Origin: Flavobacteriales bacterium
GTDB taxonomy: Bacteria > Bacteroidota > Bacteroidia > Flavobacteriales_F > PHOS-HE28
Length of the DNA stretch: 64,000 nt
Assembly: GCA_016699575.1 (NCBI GenBank)
Contig: CP064979.1
Coordinates: 3,410,001 to 3,474,000, forward strand
Direction of reading: 5' to 3'
How positions within the stretch are numbered: position 1 is the first letter of the stretch; each line of letters begins with the position of its first letter. Position numbers and translations under genes: made by a program. A model generated the notes under the pieces. The model was not told the origin of the DNA and searched no databases. It was given only the letters and a program-made list of their open reading frames with translations. Shown piece by piece: positions 43,283 to 52,466 of this stretch.

Positions 43283-44032
43283 CTACCGCCTCACGAACCG
43301 GAGCACCTCGGTGCCGTTCCCAAGCACAAGCGCGTATGCGCCGGGAGCAAGCAGGGTGAGATCGATCTGCTGCTGACCAGCGGAAATGGCCAACGCCATG
43401 ATCGCGCGGCCATCGGCGCTCAACACCGTTCCTTGCCCGTTGAACATGGTGCGCAAGGTGATCGTGCCTTCACAGTCCGTGGGCCACAGGGCGGATGGCT
43501 CTGCATGGTTGAACGGAGCAAGGCCCAAATTGCCTTGGCCGCCGATCACCAGGTCATCGATCACATAAGCCGAACCGTTGGCATCGTCCATCACGATGTA
43601 CGCGATCGTAGGACCGGGCAAGCTGATCTCAATACGGTCGGGGCTCTGGCTGTTGAACGTGGTAAGCACTGTGCCGTTCACATCGTAGGCCGTGCCCACG
43701 ATGTAGTCGATCTCGGTGTCGATGGGGTTGTCGAACGACACATAGCTCACCGGCACGTGGGTCGTTCCGTTCACCGGGTCGATGAAGTCCATCCGGAGTT
43801 CGCCGAACCAATCGTAGCTGTGCAGCACGCTGCCCCACGAAAACGAAGTGTAATCGTAAGTGACTGGTGGGGACGGAACCCCATTACTACTGAAAACGAC
43901 CCCGCAGGCTTGGTATTGGTTCTCGAACGGGGTGTCGCTCGGATAGCCTTCAAAATCCAGCGTATCGCATTGGGCGATTGCATCATTGGTACTGAGCACT
44001 GCGAGGGTCAATGGGAGGAGAAGGTGTTTCAT
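43283..44032 (-). CDS. T9SS type A sorted secreted protein with jelly-roll-like domain
   Basis: A 249-residue protein with signal peptide MKHLLLPLTLAVLSTNDAIAQ. A beta-sandwich region follows (CDTLDFEGYPSDTPFENQY, CGVVFSSNG, IAYIVMDDANGSAYVIDDLV), a pattern common in secreted lectin-like domains. A short C-terminal sorting domain closes it (TMFNGQGTVLSADGRAIMAL, LAPGAYALVLGNGTEVLRFV). It should be exported by T9SS. The start is the ATG at 44032, 18 nt after a minus-strand TACTTTGG box. It lies divergent from the PPIase operon. Confidence 0.82.
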   Translation of the reverse strand: MKHLLLPLTLAVLSTNDAIAQCDTLDFEGYPSDTPFENQYQACGVVFSSNGVPSPPVTYDYTSFSWGSVLHSYDWFGELRMDFIDPVNGTTHVPVSYVSFDNPIDTEIDYIVGTAYDVNGTVLTTFNSQSPDRIEISLPGPTIAYIVMDDANGSAYVIDDLVIGGQGNLGLAPFNHAEPSALWPTDCEGTITLRTMFNGQGTVLSADGRAIMALAISAGQQQIDLTLLAPGAYALVLGNGTEVLRFVRR

Positions 44033-44050
44033 CGGCTTGGGCTTTGGGCA

Positions 44051-44058
44051 CCAAAGTA
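44051..44058 (-). promoter_or_regulatory. -7-like promoter element TACTTTGG (minus strand)
   Basis: Minus-strand TACTTTGG, 18 nt upstream of the ATG at 44032. It fits TAnnTTTG with one late mismatch. Confidence 0.5.
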
Positions 44059-44119
44059 GCTGTGCCTCAGGGTGGCGCGGCACCTCGCTGCTTCGATCTT
44101 TTTAACCGCACATTGGTCC

Positions 44120-44149
44120 TTTGCCGGGAAACCTGCCCGGTTAGTTTTG
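44120..44149 (+). promoter_or_regulatory. Full promoter TTTG - 18 nt - TAGTTTTG
   Basis: TTTG at 44120-44123 and TAGTTTTG at 44142-44149 with an 18-nt spacer match the Bacteroidota -33/-7 promoter closely. It lies 64 nt upstream of the PPIase ATG at 44214 and probably drives the whole chaperone operon. Confidence 0.6.
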
Positions 44150-44213
44150 GCACCCTTTTGCAAAAGGCCATGGCCGCGCGAAAACGCTCCCAGGCCGCCC
44201 AAAACCCGAACCG

Positions 44214-46376
44214 ATGACCCTGATGAAGTGGATGCCGGCCTTCGCCCTTGTTGCGATGACGGCGAGCGCAACCGCACAGACCAACAAGACCGAAGGTTTG
44301 GCCACGGACGACCCCGTGTTGATGACCGTTGACGGCAAGCCTGTCACGCGCAGCGAGTTCGAGGCGATCTACAAGAAGAACAACAAGGACGCTGCCGTCA
44401 CCCAGCAGGCATTGAACGAGTACCTTGAACTCTTCATCAACTACAAGTTGAAGGTGCGCGAGGCCGAGAGCCTGGGCATGGACACGGTGAAGAAGTTCCG
44501 CGATGAACTGGCCGGATACCGAACGCAATTGGCCCGCCCCTACTTGGTGGACCGCAACCTGAACGATCAATTGATGCAGGAGGCCTACGGGCGGAGCCAG
44601 CAGGAGATCCGTGCAAGCCACATCCTGGTCACCTGTGCGCCTGAAGCAACGCCCGAAGACACCTTGAAGGCATACCGGAAACTCCTGGCCCTGCGCGATC
44701 GCGTGATGGCCGGTGAGGACTTCGCGGCCGTGGCCAAGGCCGGGAGCAACGACCCGAGCGCGGCCCAGAACGGTGGTGACCTTGGCTACTTCAGCGCGCT
44801 GCAGATGGTTTATCCGTTCGAGACGGCCGCGTACAGCACCCCAGTGGGCCAAGTGAGCCAGCCGGTGCGCACCCGGTTCGGTTACCACGTGATCAAAGTG
44901 GTGGACAAGCGCGCTGCGCGTGGCCAAGTGAAGGTGGCGCACATCATGTTGCGTGGTGTGGACAACGATTCCATCAAAGAAGCGGATGCACGCAAGCGCA
45001 TCCACGAGATCCACGCCATGTGCTTGGCGGAGCCCGGCAAGTTCGCTGACCTGGCCCTGCGGTACAGCGAGGACAGCGGCACCAATGCCAAGGGCGGCGA
45101 ACTGCCGATGTTCGGTACGGGCAAGATGATCGAGGAATTCGAGAACGAGAGCTTCAAGCTGAAGAACGATGGTGAGATCAGCGCACCCTTCCGCACGCGC
45201 TACGGCTGGCACATCGTGAAGCGCTTGGAGTACCAGGCCCCGCCAACGTTCGATCAGGCGAAAGGCGATCTGAAAGGCAAGATCCAGAAGGACAGCCGCG
45301 CCGACATCACCAAGCGGGCATTCATCGAGCAATTGCGCAAGGACTACAAGTACACCCCGGTCACCAAGAACATGAAGCCGCTGTACACCGTGGTGGACAG
45401 TACGATCTTCCTGAAGGGAACCAGCGTCAGCGACACCATGCTACGCCGCAACACCGTGGAAGGCCCCGTTATGCGCAATGGAATGCGGTACCGTCGGGAG
45501 ATCAACGGCACCATGCGCAACGGCAAGCTCGTGAACATCCGCAGCCGACAGCACCAGGATCTTACCCCCGATCCCAATGACACCCTTGTGGTACGCGATG
45601 TCCATGAGGGCTGGTCGGTGGACCCGGCAAAGACCAAGAAGCTCACGCAGCCGTTGTTCTCCCTCAATGGCCGCACATGGTCGCAAACCGACTTCCTCAG
45701 CTACCTGGAAGCGAAGCAGGCGCGGGGAAAGAACGAACCCATCCAGCAGTACATGAACACCAAGTACGAAGCGTGGGTGGACGAAACCATGATGAGCTAT
45801 GAGGACGGGCGCCTCGAAGAGAAGTACCCCGAGTTCCGCATGCTGATGAAGGAGTACCGTGATGGGATCCTCCTGTTCGAGCTCACGGATCAGCAAGTGT
45901 GGAGCAAAGCCGTGAAGGACAGTGCAGGGTTGCAGGCCTACTACGACCAGCACAACACGGACTTCATGCACCCGGTGCGTTACGATGCCGACATCTACAC
46001 CTGTGCCAATGCCGCGGTGGCCGAGCAGGTGCGCAAGCTCCTGAAGAAGGGCAAGCGTGGCGATGAACTCATTACGACCGTGAACAAGACCAGCGCATTG
46101 AACCTCAATGTGGAGAGTGGTCGCTGGAGCGCGGATGAGAAGCCGTTCCTGAAAGGTGTCAGCATGGTAGGCCTCACAAACAACTTCGACATCGATGGTC
46201 GCGTTGTCATCGCCGACATGAAACAGGTGGTGGCTCCCGCGCCCAAGACATTGGAGGAAGCCCGCGGCTTGGTGACCGCGGCGTACCAGGATCAGTTGGA
46301 GAAGGATTGGATCGCCATGCTCCGCAAGAAGTACACGGTGGTCACAGACAAGGACGTTCTCTACTCCATCCGCTGA
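44214..46376 (+). CDS. Periplasmic peptidyl-prolyl cis-trans isomerase with two parvulin domains
   Basis: A 720-residue SurA/PpiD-type foldase. A signal peptide (about residues 1-22, ending ATAQ) precedes a chaperone-like region with VLMTVDGKPVTRSEFEAIYK. Two parvulin domains follow: about residues 134-240 (ASHILVTCAPEATPEDTL ... FGYHVIKVVD) and 242-345 (AHIMLRGVDNDSIKEAD ... GWHIVKRLEY). A long C-terminal region has a degenerate third chaperone portion. It folds outer-membrane and secreted proteins in the periplasm. It is first of a PPIase-lipoprotein-PPIase run followed by a MoxR ATPase, an order I know from other Flavobacteriia. Confidence 0.92.
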   Translation: MTLMKWMPAFALVAMTASATAQTNKTEGLATDDPVLMTVDGKPVTRSEFEAIYKKNNKDAAVTQQALNEYLELFINYKLKVREAESLGMDTVKKFRDELAGYRTQLARPYLVDRNLNDQLMQEAYGRSQQEIRASHILVTCAPEATPEDTLKAYRKLLALRDRVMAGEDFAAVAKAGSNDPSAAQNGGDLGYFSALQMVYPFETAAYSTPVGQVSQPVRTRFGYHVIKVVDKRAARGQVKVAHIMLRGVDNDSIKEADARKRIHEIHAMCLAEPGKFADLALRYSEDSGTNAKGGELPMFGTGKMIEEFENESFKLKNDGEISAPFRTRYGWHIVKRLEYQAPPTFDQAKGDLKGKIQKDSRADITKRAFIEQLRKDYKYTPVTKNMKPLYTVVDSTIFLKGTSVSDTMLRRNTVEGPVMRNGMRYRREINGTMRNGKLVNIRSRQHQDLTPDPNDTLVVRDVHEGWSVDPAKTKKLTQPLFSLNGRTWSQTDFLSYLEAKQARGKNEPIQQYMNTKYEAWVDETMMSYEDGRLEEKYPEFRMLMKEYRDGILLFELTDQQVWSKAVKDSAGLQAYYDQHNTDFMHPVRYDADIYTCANAAVAEQVRKLLKKGKRGDELITTVNKTSALNLNVESGRWSADEKPFLKGVSMVGLTNNFDIDGRVVIADMKQVVAPAPKTLEEARGLVTAAYQDQLEKDWIAMLRKKYTVVTDKDVLYSIR

Positions 46377-46380
46377 TCGC

Positions 46381-47235
46381 TTGACGCAGCGTCCCCTTGC
46401 CCCGCTCTGCCTCTTGCTCGTCGGCGCTGCCGGTTGCGGCGCGGGTGCAGTGACCGAGCAGGACTTGGTGGCCAGGGCCTACGACGATGTCCTTGCGCGC
46501 GGTGAGCTCCGGCAGGTGATCCCCATGGAGAGCACGCCGGAAGACAGCGTTGCGCTGGCCACGCAGTACATCGACAACTGGTTGCGCGATCGCGTGCTCA
46601 TGTACAACGCTGAGCAGAACCTGAGCGTGGTGCAGAAGGATGTGGAAGCCGAATTGCAGGCCTATCGTCGCTCGCTCATCCTGCACGCCTACGAACAGGC
46701 TCTGATCGATCAGAAGTTGGATACCGCGGTGAGCGCTGCTGAGGTTGAGCGGTACTACACCGAGAACCAAAAGAACTTCGTGCTGAAGGACGACATCGTC
46801 CGTGTGCGATGGTTCAAGGTGCGCGAGGACGATCGGAAGACGCTGAAGCGCATCGAGGACCTGTGGCGCAGCGAGGACCAGCAAAAGCTCCGCGAACTGG
46901 AGATATGGCGTGCGCAGCGGGGTGTTGGCATCACCGATACCGGCGATGATTGGTTCGACTTCAACGAACTGTTGAAGGAGGTCCCTATCGAAACGGGGAA
47001 CCCAACGGACTTTCTCTCGCACACGACCAAAGTGGTGGCCAAGGACAGCGTGAACACGTACTTCGTGGACCTCTTGGAGCACCGATTGCGCACCGGAGCG
47101 GCACCTTTGCAACGGGTGGCCCCGGGCATCCGGGCCATCATCATCAACCAACGCAAGTTGCGTCTGCTCGAAGGCATGCGCAACGACCTGTACAACCATG
47201 CGCTCGCCAACAAGGATGTGGAACTCCTTCACTAA
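46381..47235 (+). CDS. Lipoprotein of the PPIase operon, SurA-N-like
   Basis: A 284-residue predicted lipoprotein with a TTG start. The signal peptide ends in a lipobox (LLLVGAAGC), so Cys19 would be lipidated. The body is helical and charged (YIDNWLRDRVLMYNAEQNLS, VEAELQAYRRSLILHAYEQA, VERYYTENQKNFVLKDDIVR), resembling the N-terminal chaperone segment of SurA/PpiD but without a recognisable parvulin catalytic domain. It lies between two PPIases, 4 nt after the first and overlapping the second, so it probably works with them in outer-membrane protein folding. Confidence 0.8.
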   Translation: MTQRPLAPLCLLLVGAAGCGAGAVTEQDLVARAYDDVLARGELRQVIPMESTPEDSVALATQYIDNWLRDRVLMYNAEQNLSVVQKDVEAELQAYRRSLILHAYEQALIDQKLDTAVSAAEVERYYTENQKNFVLKDDIVRVRWFKVREDDRKTLKRIEDLWRSEDQQKLRELEIWRAQRGVGITDTGDDWFDFNELLKEVPIETGNPTDFLSHTTKVVAKDSVNTYFVDLLEHRLRTGAAPLQRVAPGIRAIIINQRKLRLLEGMRNDLYNHALANKDVELLH

Positions 47236-48574
47236 GGTCCTGGCGGCGCTGTTGCTGCCGTTGGGTGCCATGTCCCAGCCGGCGGGCCAGCTCGTCGATG
47301 CCACCATTGCCACCGTCGGGCAGCAAATGGTGATGCACAGCGAATTGGTGACGCGCTTGGAACAGCTGAGGCAGGAGGGTATTCCGATCAATGACAGCGC
47401 GCGGTGCGCACAGTTGGAAGACATCCTCTACGAGAAGATCCTGCTCGAACAAGCCCGCATCGACAGCGTGGAGGTGGACGAAGCGCGCATCCAGGCGGAA
47501 CTCGACCGGCGGATCCGCTACTTCGTAGGTCAGCTGGGCAGCGAGGAAAAGCTGGAAGAATTCTACGGTAAGTCCATCACCGAGATCAAGGACGACTTCC
47601 ATGATCAGATCAAGGATCAATTGCTCATCCAAGAGATGCAGCAGCGGATCACCGGAGGGGTGCGCATCACCCCGAAGGACGTGCGCCGGTACTTCGAGAG
47701 CATACCGAAGGACGACCTGCCTTTCATCAACTCCGAAGTGGAGTGGGCGCAGATCGTGCGCGTGCCGAAACCGAGCCCGGCCGAGGTGAGCCGGGTGCGT
47801 CGGCAGCTCGAGGAATGGCGTGCTCAATTCATCAAAGGCGAAAAGGACTTCTGCGCCATCGCCACCATCTATAGCGACGATCCTGGATCGGCAGGCGATT
47901 GTGGCGACCTCGGCTGGGCAAGTCCCGGCATGATGGTGGAAGCCTTCGACCTGGCGGCCATGGGCCTGAAGGACGGCGAGTACAGCCAGGTGTTCGAGAC
48001 GGAATTCGGCTGGCACTTGATCCAGATGGTGGAGCGCCGCGGCCAACAGTACCACGCACGCCACATCCTGCGCAGACCGGTGGTGGGGGAGGTGGAACGC
48101 GGCGATCAACGCGCCATCCTCGATAGCTTGGCCAAAGCCGTGCGCGGCGGTAGCAGCTTCACCACGCTCGCGGGCCTGTTCAGCGAGGACGAGGAGAGCC
48201 GCGCCATGAACGGCATGATGACCGACCCCAACAGCAACAGCTTCCGTTGGAAGATCAACGAACTGAGCCCGGACCTGTTCCAAGTGCTGGACAAATTGAA
48301 ACCCGGCCAGGTGAGCGATCCGCTCGTGTTCACTCTGCCCAACCAGACCAAGGCGCTGCGCATCGTGTACCTGGTGAAACGCACCGAACCGCACGTGGTG
48401 AACATGACGGACGACTACGCCATGCTGCAGAACGCTGCGGAAGGTGAGCAACGCACACGCCTTGTGAAGACATGGCTGGACGACCGCTTGAAGGAAACGT
48501 ACGTCCACATCCACGATGACTACCGGGCCTGTCCTTTCCGCAATACATGGGTGACCGTGCCCCCGCAACCTTGA
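47216..48574 (+). CDS. SurA-like peptidyl-prolyl cis-trans isomerase
   Basis: A 452-residue periplasmic foldase. Signal peptide MWNSFTKVLAALLLPLGAMSQ; the SurA N-domain has LVDATIATVGQQMVMHSELV and LEDILYEKILLEQARIDSVE. Parvulin domain 1 is at about residues 170-275 (VEWAQIVRVPKPSPAEVSRV ... GWHLIQMVERRGQ). A second parvulin-like part starts YHARHILRRPVVGEVERGDQ. Start is uncertain: ATG at 47216 gives a clean signal peptide and overlaps the lipoprotein gene by 20 nt. An ATG at 47198 adds six residues. Confidence 0.9.
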   Translation: MWNSFTKVLAALLLPLGAMSQPAGQLVDATIATVGQQMVMHSELVTRLEQLRQEGIPINDSARCAQLEDILYEKILLEQARIDSVEVDEARIQAELDRRIRYFVGQLGSEEKLEEFYGKSITEIKDDFHDQIKDQLLIQEMQQRITGGVRITPKDVRRYFESIPKDDLPFINSEVEWAQIVRVPKPSPAEVSRVRRQLEEWRAQFIKGEKDFCAIATIYSDDPGSAGDCGDLGWASPGMMVEAFDLAAMGLKDGEYSQVFETEFGWHLIQMVERRGQQYHARHILRRPVVGEVERGDQRAILDSLAKAVRGGSSFTTLAGLFSEDEESRAMNGMMTDPNSNSFRWKINELSPDLFQVLDKLKPGQVSDPLVFTLPNQTKALRIVYLVKRTEPHVVNMTDDYAMLQNAAEGEQRTRLVKTWLDDRLKETYVHIHDDYRACPFRNTWVTVPPQP

Positions 48575-48605
48575 GCCGACCAGCCCGCAAACCGAGAGAG
48601 CAGCG

Positions 48606-49559
48606 ATGAACGATGTGGAAGCAGTAGCCCGCTTCGGCGAGCAGTACAAGCGGCTGAAGGCCGAAGTGAACAAGGTGATCATCGGGCAGGATGCCGTGGT
48701 GAACGATGTGCTCATCGCCATCTTCAGCAAGGGCCACGGCCTGCTAGTGGGTGTGCCCGGCCTGGCGAAGACGCTGTTGGTGAGCACGGTGGGCAAGGCC
48801 CTCGGGCTTTCGTTCAACCGCATCCAGTTCACCCCCGATCTGATGCCGAGCGACATTGTCGGCAGTGAGATCCTGGACCAGGAACGCAACTTCCGTTTCG
48901 TGAAGGGGCCTTTGTTCGCCAACATCATCCTTGCGGACGAGATCAACCGCACACCGCCCAAGACCCAAGCGGCACTGCTCGAAGCGATGCAGGAGAAGGC
49001 CGTAACAGCGGCAGGACAGACGTACCAACTCCCGGAACCCTTCTTCGTGCTCGCCACGCAGAACCCGATCGAGCAGGAAGGCACTTACCCACTACCGGAA
49101 GCACAGTTGGACCGTTTCATGTTCAACATTTGGGTGGACTACCCGACCTATCAGGAAGAACTCGCCGTGGTGAAGGCCACCACAACCGATGTGCAGCCGC
49201 AAGTGAACCCGGTGCTCAGCGCCGAGGACATCCTCTTCTACCAAGGCCTCGTGCGTCGCGTGCCTGTCCCGGACAATGTGGTGGAGTACGCGGTGAAGCT
49301 GGTGGGCCGCACTCGCCCTGGCGTCAACGGAACGCCGAGCGTCGTTACGGACAACGTGAGTTGGGGTGCGGGTCCGCGCGCCAGCCAATTCTTGGTGATC
49401 GGCGCCAAGTGCCATGCGCTGGTGCACGGCAAATACAGCCCCGACATTGAGAACGTGCAGGCCGTGGCCAAACCCATCCTTCGCCACCGTTTGGTGCGCA
49501 ACTACCGCGCTGAAGCTGAGGGCATCACCGTGGACCGTATCGTTGAGGGCCTGTTGTAA
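48606..49559 (+). CDS. MoxR-family AAA ATPase
   Basis: A 317-residue AAA_3 ATPase. Walker A is GVPGLAKT (residues 49-56), Walker B is IILADEINRTPPKTQAALLE, and sensor 1 is FFVLATQNPIEQEGTYPLPE followed by AQLDRFMFNIWVDYP. MoxR proteins act as cytoplasmic chaperones, usually with a VWA-domain or DUF58 partner that helps mature a metalloprotein or envelope complex; no partner is next to it here. It follows the PPIase operon by 31 nt and may be cotranscribed. Stop at 49557-49559. Confidence 0.94.
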   Translation: MNDVEAVARFGEQYKRLKAEVNKVIIGQDAVVNDVLIAIFSKGHGLLVGVPGLAKTLLVSTVGKALGLSFNRIQFTPDLMPSDIVGSEILDQERNFRFVKGPLFANIILADEINRTPPKTQAALLEAMQEKAVTAAGQTYQLPEPFFVLATQNPIEQEGTYPLPEAQLDRFMFNIWVDYPTYQEELAVVKATTTDVQPQVNPVLSAEDILFYQGLVRRVPVPDNVVEYAVKLVGRTRPGVNGTPSVVTDNVSWGAGPRASQFLVIGAKCHALVHGKYSPDIENVQAVAKPILRHRLVRNYRAEAEGITVDRIVEGLL

Positions 49560-49640
49560 GGTTCTGTCGAAGGTCGCGGTGCTTCCGGCGATCGTTGACA
49601 ACCATGGATCAATACTGTCGTCTTCGATTTGATCGTACGG

Positions 49641-49648
49641 TACTTTCG
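49641..49648 (+). promoter_or_regulatory. -7-like promoter element TACTTTCG
   Basis: TAnnTTCG box ending 20 nt before the ATG at 49669, in the 109-nt gap after the MoxR gene. Confidence 0.55.
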
Positions 49649-49668
49649 TGCGGTAAGATCCTTTGGTC

Positions 49669-50451
49669 ATGAACACCCGCAATACCGCCGCAGCGCTCGC
49701 TCTCGCGCTGACCGCCGCAGCTTCGGCCCAGCTCCCCACTTTGGACATTGCCCTTTACGACATGGGCAACAGCACCTTGGAAGTGCGCGTTCGTCCGGAC
49801 CTTGACTTCAATGGGGTTTTTGCATCCTCGGTCTTCTCCATCCGCTGGGATGCTGCCAGTGGCGCGAGCTTGGGCAACGAGACGCAGCCGGTGGATGTGA
49901 TCCCTTACCACAGCATCAATAAAAGCGGGGGTGAGGTGGACGACAACGGCTTCCGCTACCAACCTTATGCAGGGTTCGGTTTTTCCTCGCTCCAGGACGA
50001 GGGTGTCCAATGGCTCGCGGGCATTGAGTACACGCTCTGCACCATTCCTGTCGTGAACGGCACCAGCCTTTTCCAGATCGTGATGGACCCTTGGACCGCG
50101 AGCAACAACGCGGACTACTACGCCTCATTGAACGGATCGAACCAGACGGGCATCATCTACGGGAACCCTTCCTTGTTGATCGAAGGCGCCTCATCCACCG
50201 GAACCATCGTGAACCTGCAGCCCAACCCGGCCAGCAATAGCACGCAACTGACCTTGGGGGCTGTCGATGCGACCGACGTGGAAGTGCGTTTGGTGGATCC
50301 CGCTGGCCGCGCGGTTTGGCAGAAGAACTACCCCGCGCTCGTCGGCCGTCAGCAGGAGACCATCGACCTCACGGGTCTTGGTTCCGGTACCTATCTGTTG
50401 CGGGTAACCAGCGCAGGGGGCACACAGGTGCATCGCTTGGTGGTGCAGTGA
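49669..50451 (+). CDS. T9SS type A sorted protein with cohesin-like N-terminal domain
   Basis: A 260-residue protein with signal peptide (MNTRNTAAALALALTAAASA). The N-terminal beta domain (LDIALYDMGNSTLEVRVRPD, VFASSVFSIRWDAASGASLG) has a pattern loosely like cohesin domains. A type A sorting domain starts near residue 182 (NLQPNPASNSTQLTLGAVDA, EVRLVDPAGRAVWQKNYPAL, LGSGTYLLRVTSAGGTQVHR). The ATG at 49669 is preferred to a TTG two codons earlier. It sits immediately upstream of three proteins with dockerin-like repeats, which may be relevant. Cohesin assignment is tentative. Confidence 0.83.
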   Translation: MNTRNTAAALALALTAAASAQLPTLDIALYDMGNSTLEVRVRPDLDFNGVFASSVFSIRWDAASGASLGNETQPVDVIPYHSINKSGGEVDDNGFRYQPYAGFGFSSLQDEGVQWLAGIEYTLCTIPVVNGTSLFQIVMDPWTASNNADYYASLNGSNQTGIIYGNPSLLIEGASSTGTIVNLQPNPASNSTQLTLGAVDATDVEVRLVDPAGRAVWQKNYPALVGRQQETIDLTGLGSGTYLLRVTSAGGTQVHRLVVQ

Positions 50452-50470
50452 TGATGCTGCGGGCATTTTC

Positions 50471-50478
50471 TACTTTGC
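50471..50478 (+). promoter_or_regulatory. -7-like promoter element TACTTTGC
   Basis: TACTTTGC ends 4 nt before the ATG at 50483, so the transcript should have almost no leader. It lies between the stop of the previous gene and this start. Confidence 0.5.
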
Positions 50479-50482
50479 CCGC

Positions 50483-52405
50483 ATGCGTTCCTTAGTGATC
50501 CACTGTTTTCTTTTCGCTCCTGCCCTGGCCGTTGCCCAAACGCCGTGCACGAACGGCTTGGCGGGCACCTTTCCTTGCGACAAGGTTGATCTGCTCGCGC
50601 ATTTGACCATGGCCCAATTGGGCAGCACGGCGGGCACGCCCAACGCTGCTGATCTGTGGGGTTGGACCGATCCCCTCACGTTGAAGGAGTACGCCATCGT
50701 AGGGATCAACAACGGCACTGCGTTCGTGGACATCAGTGTGCCGAGTGCTCCCGTGCGCATTGGCAATCTGCCCAGCCATCTGGCCACAAGCAACCTCTGG
50801 CGCGATGTGGACGTGGCCGGCAACTACTGTTACATCGGTAGTGAACTCGCGGGCCACGGCCTGCAGGTGTTCGACCTTGCACGGTTGCGCAATGTGGTCA
50901 ATCCGCCTGTCACCTTCACGGAGGATGGTTGGAGCAATGCCATCGGGAACAGCCACACGCTCTACGCCGACAAGCAGCACCCGTACGTTTACTGTGTGGG
51001 CACCACCAGCATCAACAACGGGGGCATCACCGTGTTCGATGTCAGCAACCCCACCGCGCCCGTGCTGGCGGGCACGCACACCATCGATGGCTACATACAC
51101 GAGAACGTAGTGTACACGTACAGCGGCCCGGATCCCGATCACCAGGGCAAGCAACTCAGCATCAATTTCCACAGTGGCAGCCCGGACAAGATCACTATCG
51201 TGGACGTCACCGACAAGACCGATATGACCACGCTCACCACCATGACCTACACGGGTGCCCGCATCACGCACCAGGGCTGGCTCACCGAGGACCAGCGCTA
51301 TTTGTTGATGAACGACGAGGGTGACGAGGGGTTCTATGCGCACGGGACCCGCACGCGCATTTTCGACCTGCTTGATATCGATGCCCCCGCGTACGTGGGG
51401 GCATACACCAGCAATCTCCTCAGCACCGACCACAACCTATACACGCACCGCGGTCTGGTCTTCGAGAGCAACTACACGAGCGGCTTACGGATACTGGATG
51501 CGACGAATGTTGCGAGCGGTTCGCTCACGGAAGTCGCTTCGTTCGACACGTATCCGGCCAACAATGGCAGCAGCTACAATGGGTGCTGGGGCAACTACCC
51601 CTACTTCGCCAGCGGCAGCATCATCCTCAGCGATCTGTACGGGGGCCTCTTCATCGTCCGGCCACGTCTTTCCCTGCGTGTGAAGGCCATGCTCGAGGGC
51701 CCCTTCGATCAGAACAGCGGCCTCATGCACGACAGCTTGAGGACCCGGGGTTTCCTGCCCGCCACGGAGCCCTACACGGCTCTTGGCCTACCTGCCATCA
51801 ATGCGCCCACGGTAGGTGCGGTTTCCCTGGGCACCATGGCCTTCACCGGCAACAACGCGCTGGTGGATTGGGTGGTGGTGGAGCTGCGCGATGCTGTGCA
51901 GCATTCGGTGGTGAAGGCGCGAACGTTCGGGTTGGTGCAACGCGATGGCGACATCGTGGCGGCGGATGGATCATCGCCCGTGCAGTTCTCCGTGGCGGTG
52001 GGCGATTACCACATCGCTGTGCGGCACCGGACGCACTTGGGCGCCATGACCCTGAACACATTGCCGGTCAGCGTTGCGGAAAAGGCCTACGACCTCACGG
52101 ATGGAAGCCAACCAACGGTGGGTGCCGACGCTCAGAAGACCATCGGTGCGGTGCGCGTTCTCTGGACCGGCAATGCCGTTGCCGATGCGCAGTTGAAATA
52201 CACCGGTACGACGAACGACCGCGATCCGATGCTGGTGGCCGTTGGCGGTACGTTGCCCACGAACACGGTGAGCGGGTATTTGCCCACCGACGTGAACATG
52301 GACGGTACCGTGAAGTACACCGGCACCAGCAACGACCGCGATCCCATCCTTGTCAACGTCGGTGGAGCCGTTCCGACGAACGTCAGGGTGGAGCAACTGC
52401 CCTGA
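50483..52405 (+). CDS. Choice-of-anchor B/LVIVD beta-propeller protein with shared C-terminal module
   Basis: A 640-residue exported protein with signal peptide MRSLVIHCFLFAPALAVAQ. The propeller part (about residues 45-395) has LVIVD-type repeats: EYAIVGINNGTAFVDISVPS, YCYIGSELAGHGLQVFDLAR, ITVFDVSNPTAPVLAGTHTI, and matches the choice-of-anchor B family. From about residue 398 a module of about 243 residues begins (LRVKAMLEGPFDQNSGLMHD) and ends DVNMDGTVKYTGTSNDRDPI ... VEQLP. The same module closes the next two proteins. No standard T9SS domain is present, so the module may be the targeting or anchoring part. Confidence 0.87.
   Translation: MRSLVIHCFLFAPALAVAQTPCTNGLAGTFPCDKVDLLAHLTMAQLGSTAGTPNAADLWGWTDPLTLKEYAIVGINNGTAFVDISVPSAPVRIGNLPSHLATSNLWRDVDVAGNYCYIGSELAGHGLQVFDLARLRNVVNPPVTFTEDGWSNAIGNSHTLYADKQHPYVYCVGTTSINNGGITVFDVSNPTAPVLAGTHTIDGYIHENVVYTYSGPDPDHQGKQLSINFHSGSPDKITIVDVTDKTDMTTLTTMTYTGARITHQGWLTEDQRYLLMNDEGDEGFYAHGTRTRIFDLLDIDAPAYVGAYTSNLLSTDHNLYTHRGLVFESNYTSGLRILDATNVASGSLTEVASFDTYPANNGSSYNGCWGNYPYFASGSIILSDLYGGLFIVRPRLSLRVKAMLEGPFDQNSGLMHDSLRTRGFLPATEPYTALGLPAINAPTVGAVSLGTMAFTGNNALVDWVVVELRDAVQHSVVKARTFGLVQRDGDIVAADGSSPVQFSVAVGDYHIAVRHRTHLGAMTLNTLPVSVAEKAYDLTDGSQPTVGADAQKTIGAVRVLWTGNAVADAQLKYTGTTNDRDPMLVAVGGTLPTNTVSGYLPTDVNMDGTVKYTGTSNDRDPILVNVGGAVPTNVRVEQLP
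51674..52402 (+). other. Shared C-terminal module, copy 1
   Basis: About 243 codons. Parts: LEGPF/Y and LRT motifs with EPYTALGL; VDWVVVELRD then LVQRDGDIV and YHIAVRHRTHLGAMT; then two repeats LKYTGTTNDRDPML and VKYTGTSNDRDPIL, the second preceded by DVNMDGT, a dockerin-like calcium loop. Copies 2 and 3 lie at 55221-55952 and 58422-59168. Confidence 0.85.
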
Positions 52406-52417
52406 GATTTTTCGGAC

Positions 52418-52448
52418 TTGCCCCGCATCCCGGCCCCAGCTACTTTCC
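52418..52448 (+). promoter_or_regulatory. Promoter TTG - 20 nt - TACTTTCC
   Basis: TTG at 52418-52420 and TACTTTCC at 52441-52448 with 20 nt between, ending 18 nt before the ATG at 52467. It fits the -33/-7 layout of Bacteroidota promoters apart from the last base. Confidence 0.5.
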
Positions 52449-52466
52449 GGCCGCTTCGAAACCTGC

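Noticed and set aside
47144..49084. Very long minus-strand open frame opposite the SurA-like and MoxR genes
   Set aside because: It has no recognisable domain and spans two solid plus-strand genes and the gap between them; it is a by-product of high GC at third positions.
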